From Terasakiella sp. SH-1 (GTDB taxonomy: Bacteria; Pseudomonadota; Alphaproteobacteria; Rhodospirillales; Terasakiellaceae): a stretch of 64,000 bases of DNA. The position numbers were made by a program, and so were the translations under genes. Below the pieces are notes generated by a model. The model did no database searches and was not told the DNA's origin. It was given only the letters and a program-made list of their open reading frames with translations. This document shows positions 17,119-29,037 of this stretch, one piece after another; position 1 is the first letter of the stretch, and each line of letters starts with the position of its first letter. The DNA is taken from NCBI RefSeq assembly GCF_004564135.1, contig NZ_CP038255.1:3707501-3771500 (forward strand), in the 5' to 3' direction.

Positions 17119-17294
17119 TGATGCATTGCCTAAATTCAAATAATTTTCCTTTGATAATTCTTATGATTCAGTCAGCTAGGTTTATGTGCACTGCATAACG
17201 CGCAAAACAAGTAATAATTCCTAATATTTTGCGTTATAATTGTACCTAACAACAAGCAAAAATGATGGATAGCGGATATCTAGGAGGTCGGGTG

Positions 17295-17555
17295 ATGGCG
17301 GTTAGGTCACGTTCTCCACACGTGATTGGCACCCAGTATTTTTCCAAATATGGGTATGACGTGTCGTTGGAACATGTCTCAAGAAAATTGACGTCTGGTC
17401 AGGATGCGGTTTTTTGGAAGCATGTGGTCGATGTGTTGGATGAGTTGCGCGCAGCAGACCTGGCGGGCAGGCAGGATTCGATATCACATAAAAATAAAGC
17501 CCCTGCTTTCACAGGGGCTATAAAACGGATGAAACTTAATCGTCACCCATCTTAA
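17295..17555 (+). CDS. Small protein of unknown function, paralogue 2
   Basis: 86-residue protein, related to the preceding small protein (shared YF, YGYDVS, QD, FW, then VVDVLDEL). The ATG at 17295 has a near-perfect ribosome site TAGGAGGT 6 bases upstream, so strong translation is expected; an upstream in-frame ATG at 17262 lacks one. A TATAAT at 17235-17240 could be a -10 box, but no convincing -35 is present. The last 25 or so codons run through the hairpin that terminates lepA from the other strand and end 20 bases inside lepA, so the C-terminal tail is probably not part of the conserved fold. Function is unknown. Confidence 0.65.
   Translation: MAVRSRSPHVIGTQYFSKYGYDVSLEHVSRKLTSGQDAVFWKHVVDVLDELRAADLAGRQDSISHKNKAPAFTGAIKRMKLNRHPS
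17487..17523 (-). terminator. Terminator of lepA (minus strand)
   Basis: Perfect 8-bp stem AGCCCCTG/CAGGGGCT (17498-17505 with 17512-17519). Read on the minus strand it is followed by TTTATTTTTA, so it works for lepA, whose stop is at 17536. On the plus strand there is no T-run and the small protein gene reads through it. Confidence 0.8.
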
Positions 17556-19338
17556 GGGCAGCGATAAAGGCGCTTTGTGGAATTTCCACTTTACCGAACT
17601 GGCGCATTTTCTTCTTACCCTTCTTCTGTTTCTCCAGAAGCTTTTTCTTACGGCTAATATCACCGCCATAACATTTGGCCGTGACATCTTTGCGCATGGC
17701 TGAGATGGTTTCACGCGCAATAACCTTGCCACCAATTGCAGCCTGAATCGGAATTTTGAACAATTGACGCGGGATCAAGTCTTTCAGGCGAGAACAAACC
17801 TGACGGCCCCGGCTTTCCGATTGTGATTTATGGGCCATAAAGGCAAGGGCGTCCACAGGCTCTGCATTCACCAAAATGGAGACTTTGACCAGATCACCGG
17901 GGCGGTATTCATCCACTTCATAGTCAAAGCTGGCGTAACCACGTGAGCAGGATTTTAAACGGTCATAGAAATCAAAGACGATTTCATTAAGCGGCAGGCG
18001 ATAAACCGCCATGGCGCGTGCACCCACATAAGTCAGTTCCATCTGTTCACCGCGACGTTCTGTACAAAGCTGTAAGACCGGGCCGAGATATTCATCCGGT
18101 ACCATGATGGTCGCCTTGATCCAGGGCTCGTCAATGGCATCAATTTTTGTCACATCCGGCATGTCTGCTGGATTGTGCAAATTGAGTGTTGTGCCGTCAT
18201 TCATATGCATGTGATAGACAACGGATGGCGCTGTGGTGATCAAATCCAGATCAAATTCACGCTCAAGGCGTTCCTGAATAATTTCCAGATGGAGCAAACC
18301 TAGAAAGCCGCAACGGAAACCAAAGCCAAGAGCAGCTGAACTTTCAGCTTCATATTGGAAGGAAGCATCATTGAGATGCAGCTTTGCCAGCGCATCGCGC
18401 AGATCTTCAAAATCAGCAGCATCAACAGGGAAGAGGCCACACCAAACCACAGGGGTTGAGGGTTTAAACCCTTCCAGCGGGGCATCTGCCGGTTTTTTCG
18501 TTTCAGTGATGGTATCACCGACCGCAGCATCGGCCACAGATTTGATTGAGGCGGTGAAATAGCCGACCTCACCGGGATTAAGCTGGTCGAGCTTTTCCAT
18601 TTTGGGGTTAAAACACCCCACTTGGTCAATTTGATATTCAAACTCGGTGTTCATGAAGGTGACTTTCATGCCACGTTTCAAAACACCGTCTTTAATACGC
18701 ACCAGCGTCATAACGCCGAGATAAGGATCGTACCAGCTATCTACGATCAAGGCTTTTAACGGTTTTTGATCATCACCAATTGGGGCGGGCAATGTGTTGA
18801 CAATGGCTTCAAGGACCTGTTCACAATTCAGCCCGGTTTTGGCTGAAACCAGAATGGCGTCTGTAGCATCAATGCCAATGACATCTTCAATTTGTTGCTG
18901 GATACGCTCAGGCTCGGCTGCAGGCAGGTCGGCCTTGTTGAGCACGGTGATAATTTCGTGATCACTATCAATGGCTTTATAAACGTTTGCCAGTGTCTGG
19001 GCTTCTACCCCTTGTGTCGAATCGACGACCAGAAGAGAGCCTTCACAGGCAGCGAGCGAGCGAGATACTTCATAGGCAAAGTCAACGTGACCAGGGGTGT
19101 CCATCAGGTTGAGCTGATAGATTTCGCCATTTTGAGCCGTATATTGCAAACGTACAGTCTGGGATTTAATCGTAATGCCACGTTCGCGTTCAATATCCAT
19201 ATTATCCAGGACTTGTGCCTGCATTTCACGCTCTGTCAAGCCACCGCACAGGTGGATGAGGCGGTCAGCCAGTGTGGATTTGCCATGGTCGATATGGGCA
19301 ATGATGGAAAAATTACGGATATGGGACAGGTCAGTCAT
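17536..19338 (-). CDS. lepA: Elongation factor 4 (LepA), ribosome back-translocase GTPase
   Basis: Translational GTPase of 600 residues that acts on stalled or mis-translocated ribosomes and in initiation. G1 is AHIDHGKST near residue 15, G3 is DTPGHVDF, G4 is NKADLP and G5 is VSAKTG. The central domains are followed by the LepA-specific C-terminal domain with [19 protein letters not shown] and [20 protein letters not shown], ending in a Lys-rich segment. Its stop overlaps the downstream convergent small gene by 20 bases. The start ATG ([13 protein letters not shown]) fits the family length. Confidence 0.97.
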   Translation of the reverse strand: MTDLSHIRNFSIIAHIDHGKSTLADRLIHLCGGLTEREMQAQVLDNMDIERERGITIKSQTVRLQYTAQNGEIYQLNLMDTPGHVDFAYEVSRSLAACEGSLLVVDSTQGVEAQTLANVYKAIDSDHEIITVLNKADLPAAEPERIQQQIEDVIGIDATDAILVSAKTGLNCEQVLEAIVNTLPAPIGDDQKPLKALIVDSWYDPYLGVMTLVRIKDGVLKRGMKVTFMNTEFEYQIDQVGCFNPKMEKLDQLNPGEVGYFTASIKSVADAAVGDTITETKKPADAPLEGFKPSTPVVWCGLFPVDAADFEDLRDALAKLHLNDASFQYEAESSAALGFGFRCGFLGLLHLEIIQERLEREFDLDLITTAPSVVYHMHMNDGTTLNLHNPADMPDVTKIDAIDEPWIKATIMVPDEYLGPVLQLCTERRGEQMELTYVGARAMAVYRLPLNEIVFDFYDRLKSCSRGYASFDYEVDEYRPGDLVKVSILVNAEPVDALAFMAHKSQSESRGRQVCSRLKDLIPRQLFKIPIQAAIGGKVIARETISAMRKDVTAKCYGGDISRKKKLLEKQKKGKKKMRQFGKVEIPQSAFIAALKMGDD

Positions 19339-19490
19339 GTCTGTGAATCACTTAAATTTTTAAGAAAACCGAGCTTGGTATAAGGCTTTGTTAGCTTTTA
19401 CGCAACATATTCGATACTATAAAAATGCACTTCTCTCCTCTATTTGGGGGGAGGATGTCTTCGTGAAAATTGCGTACATTATACTAAAAC

Positions 19491-19514
19491 ACTATAGCTT
19501 TATCGTTTTATAGT
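19491..19514. promoter_or_regulatory. Inverted repeat in the lepA/chemoreceptor divergent spacer
   Basis: The 259-bp spacer 19339-19597 is AT-rich and holds no gene. Within it, ACTATA (19491-19496) and TATAGT (19509-19514) form a 6-bp inverted repeat, about 85 bases before the chemoreceptor start. Possible operator or promoter element; nothing stronger is supported. Confidence 0.25.
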
Positions 19515-19597
19515 TGTTGCAATGAAAGTGAAAAAAGCGCATTTTTACAGTGGCGTAGTACCCAAAAATGGGACCGCTAGTTCTAGGGAGGATAATT

Positions 19598-21037
19598 GTG
19601 AACGACGCAACCGTCGCAAATAAGGCATCGGATTTTGCCACCAAGCAAGAATTTGACGCTCAAGTCGCAGAAGTCATCCAAAAGATTGCCGTAGACGCTG
19701 GTGATATCGTTATTGAAATTGCTGACGTTGCCGGAAATATTGAAGATGTAACTGCGCGGATTAACAAACAAACTGACAGTTTTAATCTGGTTCGCGAAGC
19801 TGCCGCGGCTATGGCGCAAGTCAAAAACGAAATTGCTGCCGCCGCACAGACATCATTGGAAGTCGCTGAAAAAGCCAATCGTGATGTGACGCAATCGCGC
19901 GATAAAGTCGAAGTTTCTTTAGGGAATATTCAAAATCTTGTTGATTTTGTGCGCGATATTGAAGAACGGCTTAAAGGGTTGAATGGTGCGCTTGAAGAAG
20001 TGCGCAGTGTCTCCGGTGTGATTCAAAAAATTGCGTCACAAACCAATTTGCTGGCATTGAATGCAACGATTGAGGCTGCGCGTGCGGGTGAGGCAGGCAA
20101 AGGGTTCGCCGTGGTGGCATCTGAGGTAAAGAACCTTGCCGGTCAAACAGCCAAGGCCACAGAACAAATTGACCAGACACTGGAAGATCTGGGCACACAG
20201 GTTGAACTGCTGATGGGTGAAAGTGCCCGTGGTGTGCGCAACGCGGCAGAAGCTCAGGCTGGAACCAAGGATATTGGGGACGCCATCAATCTGGTGGGGG
20301 ATGCGATTGGTATGGTCGATGGTGAATTGATCAATATTAATCAGGCAACTTCATCAATTGATTCCCATGTGGATGGTGTTGTCACCCAGCTGGAAGAAAT
20401 GTCTCTGCGTGCCGAAGAAAACCGCAAAGACCTGACGGGCTGTAACGAGCGGATCAGCAAGCTGCGTGATTTTGGGGCAGATTTGATCCAGTTGACCAAC
20501 CAGTTGGGTGTGGAAACAGTCGACAGTTTCTTCATCAAGCAATTGGTGGATGGGGCTGCTACAGTTTCTCAGCTCTTTGAAGATGGAATTGCCCGTGGTG
20601 AAATCACCATGGAAGACTTGTTTGATCGCAATTACATCAAGGTCGAAGGCTCAAATCCGACGCAATATACCAACAAGGCGCTGACCTTTCTGGATAAATA
20701 TTTGCCTGCAATCCAGGACCCGGTTCAGGCATCTCATGAAAAATTTGTCTTTGCAGCCTGTGTGGATACCAACGGTTATTTGCCGGTGCATAATACGAAT
20801 TTTTCCAAGCCGCAAAAACGTGGGGATGTGGAATATAACACAGCCAATTCCCGCAATCGCATGATCTTTAATGATCGTGTTGGCTTGGCCGCAGGTCGCA
20901 ATGAAAAGCCGTTCCTTGTTCAGGCATATCGTCGTGATATGGGCGGTGGGACCTTTGTGATGATGAAAGATGTGTCTGCCCCGATCTGGGTGAAAGGCAA
21001 ACACTGGGGCGGTATGCGTAGCGGTTATAAACTGTAA
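19598..21037 (+). CDS. Soluble methyl-accepting chemotaxis protein with C-terminal sensory domain
   Basis: Chemoreceptor of 479 residues with no transmembrane segment, so it is cytoplasmic. The coiled-coil signalling domain comes first (about 20-310) with the tip [21 protein letters not shown], and a roughly 170-residue domain follows. This C-terminal part contains [15 protein letters not shown] and [13 protein letters not shown], a pattern seen in Cache/PAS-like sensor folds. The order is the reverse of membrane receptors. The frame is open from ATG 19568, but GGGAGG at 19586-19591 is 6 bases before GTG 19598, which is chosen. A terminator follows the gene. It is an orphan: no che genes are nearby. 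The ligand is unknown. Confidence 0.88.
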   Translation: MNDATVANKASDFATKQEFDAQVAEVIQKIAVDAGDIVIEIADVAGNIEDVTARINKQTDSFNLVREAAAAMAQVKNEIAAAAQTSLEVAEKANRDVTQSRDKVEVSLGNIQNLVDFVRDIEERLKGLNGALEEVRSVSGVIQKIASQTNLLALNATIEAARAGEAGKGFAVVASEVKNLAGQTAKATEQIDQTLEDLGTQVELLMGESARGVRNAAEAQAGTKDIGDAINLVGDAIGMVDGELININQATSSIDSHVDGVVTQLEEMSLRAEENRKDLTGCNERISKLRDFGADLIQLTNQLGVETVDSFFIKQLVDGAATVSQLFEDGIARGEITMEDLFDRNYIKVEGSNPTQYTNKALTFLDKYLPAIQDPVQASHEKFVFAACVDTNGYLPVHNTNFSKPQKRGDVEYNTANSRNRMIFNDRVGLAAGRNEKPFLVQAYRRDMGGGTFVMMKDVSAPIWVKGKHWGGMRSGYKL

Positions 21038-21045
21038 TTCACAAC

Positions 21046-21113
21046 GTCATCCTCAGCTTGACTGAGGATCTTTGTCCCATGAGGAATAAGATCCCCGCAT
21101 CCGCGAGGATGAC
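21046..21113. repeat. Dispersed palindromic repeat, copy C
   Basis: Begins GTCATCCTCAGCTTGACTGAGG and ends CCGCGAGGATGAC; the outer ends GTCATCCTC/GAGGATGAC are perfect inverted copies. It lies 8 bases after the soluble chemoreceptor stop, ahead of its terminator. Confidence 0.85.
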
Positions 21114-21124
21114 CCTAGAACACT

Positions 21125-21163
21125 AAAAGTGGATTTGTATGAAAATGCAGGTCCACTTTTTAT
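21125..21163 (+). terminator. Rho-independent terminator after the soluble chemoreceptor
   Basis: Stem AAAAGTGGA/TCCACTTTT (21125-21133 with 21152-21160) followed by further T residues. The loop is 18 bases. Confidence 0.7.
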
Positions 21164-21185
21164 TTGTATCCTTTCCGGGAAATGC

Positions 21186-21218
21186 TTTAAGTATTTAAGT
21201 AACTTGAGAATACTTAAA
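21186..21218. promoter_or_regulatory. 10-bp inverted repeat just upstream of the zapE ribosome site
   Basis: TTTAAGTATT at 21186-21195 pairs perfectly with AATACTTAAA at 21209-21218, with a 13-base centre that itself contains AAGTAACTT. It ends two or three bases before GGGG of the ribosome site. It could be an operator or a hairpin affecting initiation. Confidence 0.4.
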
Positions 21219-21229
21219 GAGGGGAAAAC

Positions 21230-22351
21230 ATGGTTGAAGGACCAATGCACAATTATCGTGAATTGTTGCGTGAAGGCTCAATCCATGCGGACCCTGCCCA
21301 AGAGCTGGCGGTTGAGAAACTGCAACTTCTCCATCATGCTTTAAAATCCTATGAACCCGATAGTGGGGAAACCGGCTGGCGTGCCCGTTTTGGTTTAGGG
21401 CGGCGAAAAGAAGCGCCAACACCACCACAAGGACTTTATATCTATGGTGAAGTTGGACGTGGCAAGTCGATGCTGACGGATTTATTCTTTGAAGATGCGC
21501 CGGTTCAGGCCAAGCGCCGGGTGCATTTCCATGAGTTCATGCGCGAAGTCCATGAACGGCTCAAAGATATTCGTGAAAAGAAACTCGATAAAAAAGAAGA
21601 TGCCATCATTGTCTTGGCAAAAGAGCTGACCAGTGAGGCTTGGCTTTTATGTTTTGATGAATTTCAGGTCAATAACATTGCGGATGCCATGATCTTGGGT
21701 CGTTTGTTTGAGACTTTGTTTGCAAATGGGGTTGTGATTGTTTCGACCTCCAATCGAGTGCCTGATGATCTTTATAAGGATGGTTTGCAACGTGAACGTT
21801 TCCTGCCGTTCATTGATATGATCAAGGAAAAGCTGGATGTGATGGAGCTGGAAAGCCCGCGCGATTACCGCTTGGGTCGTGAAAGTGGTGAGCAAACCTA
21901 TTTCTATCCACTGGATATGGAAAGCCGTGACCAGCTCTTTGAACAGTTCGAACAGATGACTGAAGGCCAAGCCAAAAATGATTATGTCATTATCAAATCA
22001 CGCAAGATTGATGTTCCCAAAGTCTATGAAAAGATTGCCTATTTTACCTTTGGCGATTTGTGCATGAAACCCTATGGAGCCAATGTCTATCTGGAATTGG
22101 CAACTCTGTTTGATGTGATCTTTATCGAGGCCATCCCGCTTCTGTCTCCACAAAATCGCAATGAGGCGGAACGTTTCGTCAATTTGATTGACGCGCTTTA
22201 CGAGCATAAGGTCAAGCTGGTTTGCTCTGCTGCCGCACGACCGGAAAAACTGTATCCTGAAGGTGATGGTTCCTTTGAATTTCAGCGCACCGTCTCTCGC
22301 CTGATGGAAATGCAATCTGAAGACTATCTCAGTGCCCAACATTTGACTTAG
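21230..22351 (+). CDS. zapE: AFG1-like ATPase ZapE
   Basis: P-loop ATPase of the AFG1/ZapE family (373 residues), linked to Z-ring constriction under stress in bacteria and to quality control of respiratory complexes in mitochondria. Walker A is GEVGRGKS (73-80), Walker B is LLCFDEFQ (D143, E144), and the family-specific HFHEFMREVHERL precedes Walker B. The later STSNRVPDDLYKDGLQRERFLPFI is also diagnostic. The ATG at 21230 has GAGGGG 6-8 bases upstream. It lies just before the TCA block, a placement seen in other alphaproteobacteria, although a repeat and a 400-bp leader separate them here. Confidence 0.92.
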   Translation: MVEGPMHNYRELLREGSIHADPAQELAVEKLQLLHHALKSYEPDSGETGWRARFGLGRRKEAPTPPQGLYIYGEVGRGKSMLTDLFFEDAPVQAKRRVHFHEFMREVHERLKDIREKKLDKKEDAIIVLAKELTSEAWLLCFDEFQVNNIADAMILGRLFETLFANGVVIVSTSNRVPDDLYKDGLQRERFLPFIDMIKEKLDVMELESPRDYRLGRESGEQTYFYPLDMESRDQLFEQFEQMTEGQAKNDYVIIKSRKIDVPKVYEKIAYFTFGDLCMKPYGANVYLELATLFDVIFIEAIPLLSPQNRNEAERFVNLIDALYEHKVKLVCSAAARPEKLYPEGDGSFEFQRTVSRLMEMQSEDYLSAQHLT

Positions 22352-22352
22352 G

Positions 22353-22420
22353 GTCATCTTCGCGCATGCGGGGATCTCATTCTTCTTGAGATAAAGGTCC
22401 CCACTCCAGTTGAGGACGAC
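22353..22420. repeat. Dispersed palindromic repeat, copy D
   Basis: Begins GTCATCTTCGCGCATGCGGGG immediately after the zapE TAG and ends GTTGAGGACGAC. The two arms also share GGGGATC/GGTCCCC inverted segments around an AT-rich centre. Confidence 0.8.
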
Positions 22421-23791
<1,371 letters not shown>

Positions 23792-23803
23792 TCAGCGCTA
23801 AAC

Positions 23804-23829
23804 CGGGGTGGCGATAAACGTCGCCCCGT
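23804..23829 (+). other. Hairpin between mdh and sucC
   Basis: CGGG..GGCGA and TCGCCCCG can pair around TAAACG with a small bulge. A T-rich but interrupted tail follows (TTCCTTTG), so it may be a leaky terminator or an RNA-processing site that separates mdh from suc expression. Confidence 0.45.
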
Positions 23830-23898
23830 TCCTTTGTAGGGAAATGTCTAGGATTTTCAAAAGAGACAGTTTTCTCAAAACTTGAGGCAAAGCAAAGA

Positions 23899-25098
23899 AT
23901 GAATATTCATGAATATCAGGCTAAGCAGCTTCTCAAAGGGTACGGTGTAAACGTACTCGCGGGTGGTGTTGCTTACACTCCTGCTGAAGCTCGTGCTGAA
24001 GCAGAAAAACTCGGTGGTCCGGTTTTTGTTGTGAAATCACAAATTCACGCCGGTGGCCGTGGTAAAGGTAAATTTAAAGAAGACGCTGCTGGTGAAGCTG
24101 GTGGTGTTCGCGTTGTTAAGTCTGTTGACGACGTTGAAGCTAACGCAACACAAATGCTGGGCAACACACTGGTAACTCACCAGTCTGGTGCAGAAGGTAA
24201 AGAAGTTAAGCGCGTTTACATCGAAGACGGTTGTGACATCCGTTCTGAGCTGTACCTGGCGTTCCTGGTTGACCGCGCAACTGACAGCGTAACAATCATG
24301 GCTTCTACAGAAGGCGGCATGGACATTGAAGAAGTGGCTGAAGCTACTCCTGAAAAAATCCTGACTGTTTCTATCGACCCGGCTACAGGCATCATGCCTT
24401 TCCACACACGCCAGGTTGCTTTTGGTCTGGGCCTGTCTGGTGCACAAGTTAAGTCTTGCTCCAAGCTGCTGGCTGCTATGTACAAAGCTTTCGTTGAGCT
24501 GGACGCGTCTATGGTTGAGATCAACCCGCTGGTCGTAACTGGTGATGATGAGCTGGTTGCACTTGATGCGAAAATGAACTTCGATTCTAACGCTCTTTAC
24601 CGTCAAAAAGCCGTTTCTGAAATGCGCGACGAAGACGAAGAAGATGCAATGGAACTGGAAGCTTCCAAGCACGACCTCAACTACATCAAACTCGACGGTA
24701 CAATCGGTTGTATGGTGAACGGTGCCGGCCTTGCAATGGGCACAATGGACATCATTAAACTGTACGGCGGTGAGCCGGCTAACTTCCTCGATGTTGGTGG
24801 CGGGGCGACGAAAGAACGCGTAACTGAAGCGTTCAAACTGATCCTGTCTGATCCGAACGTTGAAGGCATTCTGGTAAACATCTTCGGTGGTATCATGCGT
24901 TGTGACGTGATCGCTGACGGTGTTGTTGCTGCTGCCCGCGAAGTATCCCTGAACGTGCCGCTGGTTGTACGTCTTGAAGGTACAAACGTTGAACAAGGCA
25001 AGAAGATTCTGTCTGAATCCGGTCTGCCGATCATCACTGCTGATAACCTTGCTGACGCGGCTGAGAAAGTCGTGAAAGCCGTGAAGGAGGCTGCATAA
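23899..25098 (+). CDS. sucC: Succinyl-CoA synthetase (ADP-forming), beta subunit
   Basis: Beta subunit of succinyl-CoA synthetase, 399 residues, with an ATP-grasp domain at the N-terminus ([17 protein letters not shown], then [16 protein letters not shown]). The C-terminal ligase part contains [17 protein letters not shown] and [17 protein letters not shown]. It forms a heterotetramer or dimer with SucD and makes ATP or GTP from succinyl-CoA. sucD starts one base after its stop, so translation is tightly coupled. Codon bias is strong, as in mdh. Confidence 0.97.
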   Translation: MNIHEYQAKQLLKGYGVNVLAGGVAYTPAEARAEAEKLGGPVFVVKSQIHAGGRGKGKFKEDAAGEAGGVRVVKSVDDVEANATQMLGNTLVTHQSGAEGKEVKRVYIEDGCDIRSELYLAFLVDRATDSVTIMASTEGGMDIEEVAEATPEKILTVSIDPATGIMPFHTRQVAFGLGLSGAQVKSCSKLLAAMYKAFVELDASMVEINPLVVTGDDELVALDAKMNFDSNALYRQKAVSEMRDEDEEDAMELEASKHDLNYIKLDGTIGCMVNGAGLAMGTMDIIKLYGGEPANFLDVGGGATKERVTEAFKLILSDPNVEGILVNIFGGIMRCDVIADGVVAAAREVSLNVPLVVRLEGTNVEQGKKILSESGLPIITADNLADAAEKVVKAVKEAA

Positions 25099-25099
25099 C

Positions 25100-25972
25100 A
25101 TGGCCGTTCTTATTAACAAAGATACCAAAGTCATCTGCCAAGGTTTCACTGGCGCACAAGGTACTTTCCACTCTGAACAAGCGATTGCTTACGGCACAAA
25201 CATGGTCGGTGGTGTAACACCGGGCAAAGGTGGTTCCAAGCACTTGGACCTGCCGGTTTTTGACACGGTTGCAGACGCACGTGAAGCAACTGATGCAAAC
25301 GCTTCTGTAATCTACGTTCCGCCACCGTTCGCAGCTGATGCGATCTTGGAAGCGATCGACGCAGAAATCGAACTGGCTGTTTGTATCACGGAAGGTATTC
25401 CGGTGATGGATATGGTTAAAGTGAAACGCGCTTTGGCTAACTCCAAAACTCGCCTTGTCGGTCCGAACTGCCCGGGTGTGATCACACCGGGTGAATGTAA
25501 AATCGGCATCATGCCGGGCCACATCCACAAGCGTGGTTCTGTTGGTATCGTTTCTCGTTCCGGTACACTGACTTATGAAGCTGTTGCACAAACAACGGCT
25601 GCTGGCATGGGTCAGTCCACTTGTATCGGTATCGGCGGTGACCCGGTGAACGGTACAAACTTCATCGACTGTCTGGACATGTTCCTGGGCGATGATGAAA
25701 CAGAATCTATCGTCATGATTGGTGAAATCGGCGGTACAGCTGAGGAAGAAGCTTGTGAGTTCCTCAAGCAGTCCAAAGTGAAGAAGCCGGTTGTTGGCTT
25801 TATCGCGGGTGTTACTGCACCTCCGGGCAAACGTATGGGCCACGCTGGTGCCATCATTTCCGGTGGTCAAGGTACTGCTGATGCGAAAATGGAAGCTATG
25901 CGTTCTGCAGGTATTGCTGTTGCAGACTCTCCAGCTTCTATCGGTAGCACAATGGTTAAGCTTCTCGGCTAA
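25100..25972 (+). CDS. sucD: Succinyl-CoA synthetase, alpha subunit
   Basis: Alpha subunit, 290 residues, with the CoA-binding Rossmann domain ([19 protein letters not shown]) and the phospho-histidine region near [18 protein letters not shown]. The central [18 protein letters not shown] is characteristic. AGGAGG at 25085-25090 inside the end of sucC is its ribosome site, 9 bases before the ATG. A strong hairpin separates it from sucA. Confidence 0.97.
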   Translation: MAVLINKDTKVICQGFTGAQGTFHSEQAIAYGTNMVGGVTPGKGGSKHLDLPVFDTVADAREATDANASVIYVPPPFAADAILEAIDAEIELAVCITEGIPVMDMVKVKRALANSKTRLVGPNCPGVITPGECKIGIMPGHIHKRGSVGIVSRSGTLTYEAVAQTTAAGMGQSTCIGIGGDPVNGTNFIDCLDMFLGDDETESIVMIGEIGGTAEEEACEFLKQSKVKKPVVGFIAGVTAPPGKRMGHAGAIISGGQGTADAKMEAMRSAGIAVADSPASIGSTMVKLLG

Positions 25973-26021
25973 TCATTTTTGGTACGTGGAAACGTCCAAG
26001 TCCTATTTTGGGAGATAGAGT

Positions 26022-26055
26022 TGCGGGTCTTGTCCGTTTAAGAGACAAGCCCGCA
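26022..26055 (+). other. Strong intercistronic hairpin between sucD and sucA
   Basis: TGCGGG and CTTGTC (26022-26034, one-base bulge) pair perfectly with GACAAG and CCCGCA (26044-26055). No T-run follows, so it is more likely an mRNA stability or processing element than a terminator. Confidence 0.5.
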
Positions 26056-26080
26056 CTCCTCTAGGGAAAAGTAAAAAAAT

Positions 26081-29020
26081 ATGGTTGATACCCCTGAATC
26101 AGTCCTGAACGGCAACAATACTGTCTATTTGGCAGAATTGTATGCACGTTACATGAAGGACCCATCCTCTGTTGATCAGAGCTGGGTGTCCTTCTTCTCC
26201 GGATTGCGCGAAGAGGGTCTGGAAGCACTCCAGAACCTGAGCGGTCCAAGTTGGAACAAACCGAGCCACGGTGTTGTTAATACGGGTGTAAGCTCTGTTA
26301 CAGCCCCGGTTGCCAAGCCCCAGCCTCAGCCGGGGGCGGCATATGCACAGGTCGATGACGATGCCATTCGCGCAGCCACATTGGACTCTATTCGTGCATT
26401 GATGTTGATCCGATCGTACCGTGTTCGTGGTCATTTGATTGCTCGCTTTGATCCGTTGGGTATTGAAGGGAATAACTATCACCCTGAATTGGACCCGAAA
26501 TCCTACGGCTTTGAAGATGCCGATATGGATCGTCCAATTTTTATTGATTTCGTTCTCGGTCTGGAAACAGCCACACTGCGCGAAATCGTTGAAAAAGTTA
26601 AAGCAACATACTGCCGTCATATCGGTGTCGAATTCATGCACATTCAGGAGCCGGAAGAAAAAGCCTGGATCCAGCGTCGCATTGAAACCTCCGAAAACCA
26701 GTCTGACTTTACAGTCAAAGGCAAGACGGCCATTTTGGAACGCCTGACCGAAGCAGAAGGTTTTGAGCAGTTCCTTGATAAGAAATATACAGGTACAAAA
26801 CGTTTTGGCCTTGAAGGTGGTGAGTCTCTCATCCCGGCCATGGAACAAATTCTTAAGCGCGGCGCACAGCTCGGCTTGAAAGAAGTTGTTCTGGGTATGC
26901 CACACCGTGGCCGCCTCAACGTTCTGACCAACGTGATGCACAAGCCGTTCCGCGCCCTGTTCTCTGAATTCCAGGGGAATTCATCCAACCCGGATGACGT
27001 CGAAGGTTCTGGTGATGTGAAATACCACCTCGGTACATCGGCTGATCGTGAATTTGATGGTAATACGGTTCACCTGTCCTTGACAGCCAACCCGTCTCAC
27101 CTCGAACTGGTGAACCCGGTTGTTGCCGGTAAGGTTCGTGCCAAGCAGGAACAGCTGGGTGATGAAAAACGCAATCAAGTTATGCCGCTGTTGCTGCATG
27201 GCGATGCGGCTTATTCCGGTCAGGGTATCGTACCGGAAGGTCACGCAATGTCCGGTCTTCGTGGGTATGAAGTCGGCGGCACAATGCACATCATTGTGAA
27301 CAACCAGATCGGTTTCACAACGGCACCGCATTATTCACGCTCAAGCCAGTATCCGTCTGACGTTGCCAAAATGGTTCAGGCGCCGATCTTCCATGTTAAT
27401 GGGGATGATCCAGAAGCTGTGGTTCACGTGGCACGTATTGCAACTGAATACCGTCAGGAATTTGGCAAAGACGTTGTTATCGACATGTTCTGTTATCGCC
27501 GTCACGGTCATAACGAATCTGACGAGCCGATGTTCACCAACCCACATATGTACAAGGTGATCAAAGAGCAAAAGACAACACGTGAGCTTTATGCGTCACG
27601 TCTGGTTGCTGAAAAAGTTCTGACAGAACAGCAAGTTCAAGACATCTATGATGACTTCAAAGGTCGTCTGGAAGAAGAATTTGAAGCGGGCAACGCCTAT
27701 AAGCCGAACAAAGCCGACTGGTTTGAAGGCAAATGGGAAGGCATGGCCAACGCGAAAGGCGAGGAAGAATTCCGCAACGAAGATACTTCTGTATCTGAGG
27801 AAGTCCTCAACGAAGTGGGCAAAGCCATCTCAACTGCACCGGACAAGTTCAATGTAAACAAGAAGGTTCTGCGTCAGCTCAAAGCCAAGTCCAAAATGAT
27901 CGAAACCGGTGAAGGGATCGATTGGGCGACAGGTGAAGCCCTGGCCTTTGGTTCGTTGCTGGTTGAAAACCGTAAGGTTCGCCTCTCTGGTCAGGACTGT
28001 GGTCGCGGTACATTCTCTCAACGTCACTCTGTGATCGTGGATCAGGAGAGTGAAGAGCGTTATCGTCCGCTGAACAACATTCGTGAAGGCCAAGGTGACT
28101 ATGAAGTTATCGACAGCCCGCTGATCGAATTGTCTGTTCTGGGCTTTGAATATGGTTACTCACTGGCAGAACCAAATTCACTGGTCATGTGGGAAGCGCA
28201 GTTTGGTGATTTTGCCAACGGTGCTCAAATGATGATCGACCAGTTTGTTTGTTCTGGTGAATCCAAATGGTTGCGTCTGTCTGGTTTGACAATGCTTCTG
28301 CCGCACGGTTTTGAAGGTCAGGGTCCGGAACACTCTTCTGCGCGTCCTGAGCGTTACCTGCAACTTTGTGCCGAAGACAACTGGCAAGTTTGTAACCTGA
28401 CAACGCCTGCGAACTATTTCCACGCGTTGCGCCGTCAGGTTTCACGTAACTTCCGTAAACCGTTGGTGATCTTCACGCCGAAATCTTTGCTGCGTCACAA
28501 ACTGTGTCAAAGCACATTGGCCGATTTCACAACAGGGTCCGCGTTCCAGCGCGTGATTGGTGAAACAGATCAACTGGCTGCAAATGACAAGGTCAAACGC
28601 GTCGTTCTGTGTACAGGTAAAGTTTACTACGACCTGCTGCAAGAACGCCGTGACAAAGGCATCGACGATGTTGCCATCGTTCGTGTTGAGCAACTCTACC
28701 CATGGCCGAAAGAGTCCATCAAGGAAGAGTTGGCGAAATATCCGAATGCTGAGCTGGTCTGGTGTCAGGAAGAGCCGTCCAACATGGGCTACTGGTCCTT
28801 TGTCTTCCCTCGCTTGGTTTATATCTGCCAAGAAATGGGTATGAAGGGTGGTCTGCCGGGCTATTCCGGTCGTAAAGCATCTGCATCACCTGCAACAGGT
28901 CTTAATAAAGTCCATGTTGCTGAACAACAGTTCCTGGTCCAGGACGCATTGGGCGGCAAGTTCGACGAACTGCCGACACCATTTGCTCGTGAGACCAAAA
29001 TGGCTGCATCTAAACTATAG
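26081..29020 (+). CDS. sucA: 2-oxoglutarate dehydrogenase E1 component
   Basis: Thiamine-diphosphate-dependent E1 of the 2-oxoglutarate dehydrogenase complex, 979 residues. The N-terminal [20 protein letters not shown] is the E1o arm that contacts the complex core. The TPP domain contains [24 protein letters not shown] and NNQIGFTT, and the later transketolase-like part has [13 protein letters not shown] and [19 protein letters not shown]. It decarboxylates 2-oxoglutarate and passes succinyl to the lipoyl domains of OdhB. odhB starts 17 bases downstream. Confidence 0.97.
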   Translation: MVDTPESVLNGNNTVYLAELYARYMKDPSSVDQSWVSFFSGLREEGLEALQNLSGPSWNKPSHGVVNTGVSSVTAPVAKPQPQPGAAYAQVDDDAIRAATLDSIRALMLIRSYRVRGHLIARFDPLGIEGNNYHPELDPKSYGFEDADMDRPIFIDFVLGLETATLREIVEKVKATYCRHIGVEFMHIQEPEEKAWIQRRIETSENQSDFTVKGKTAILERLTEAEGFEQFLDKKYTGTKRFGLEGGESLIPAMEQILKRGAQLGLKEVVLGMPHRGRLNVLTNVMHKPFRALFSEFQGNSSNPDDVEGSGDVKYHLGTSADREFDGNTVHLSLTANPSHLELVNPVVAGKVRAKQEQLGDEKRNQVMPLLLHGDAAYSGQGIVPEGHAMSGLRGYEVGGTMHIIVNNQIGFTTAPHYSRSSQYPSDVAKMVQAPIFHVNGDDPEAVVHVARIATEYRQEFGKDVVIDMFCYRRHGHNESDEPMFTNPHMYKVIKEQKTTRELYASRLVAEKVLTEQQVQDIYDDFKGRLEEEFEAGNAYKPNKADWFEGKWEGMANAKGEEEFRNEDTSVSEEVLNEVGKAISTAPDKFNVNKKVLRQLKAKSKMIETGEGIDWATGEALAFGSLLVENRKVRLSGQDCGRGTFSQRHSVIVDQESEERYRPLNNIREGQGDYEVIDSPLIELSVLGFEYGYSLAEPNSLVMWEAQFGDFANGAQMMIDQFVCSGESKWLRLSGLTMLLPHGFEGQGPEHSSARPERYLQLCAEDNWQVCNLTTPANYFHALRRQVSRNFRKPLVIFTPKSLLRHKLCQSTLADFTTGSAFQRVIGETDQLAANDKVKRVVLCTGKVYYDLLQERRDKGIDDVAIVRVEQLYPWPKESIKEELAKYPNAELVWCQEEPSNMGYWSFVFPRLVYICQEMGMKGGLPGYSGRKASASPATGLNKVHVAEQQFLVQDALGGKFDELPTPFARETKMAASKL

Positions 29021-29037
29021 AATTTGTGAGGAAACAA

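Noticed and set aside
24037-25149. Long open frame (370 codons) antisense to sucC
   Set aside because: Explained by the biased codon use of sucC; the translation is Cys/His/Phe-rich low-quality sequence with no family resemblance and no ribosome site.
25034-25870. 278-codon frame antisense to sucD
   Set aside because: Same cause as in sucC; sucD on the plus strand is unmistakable.
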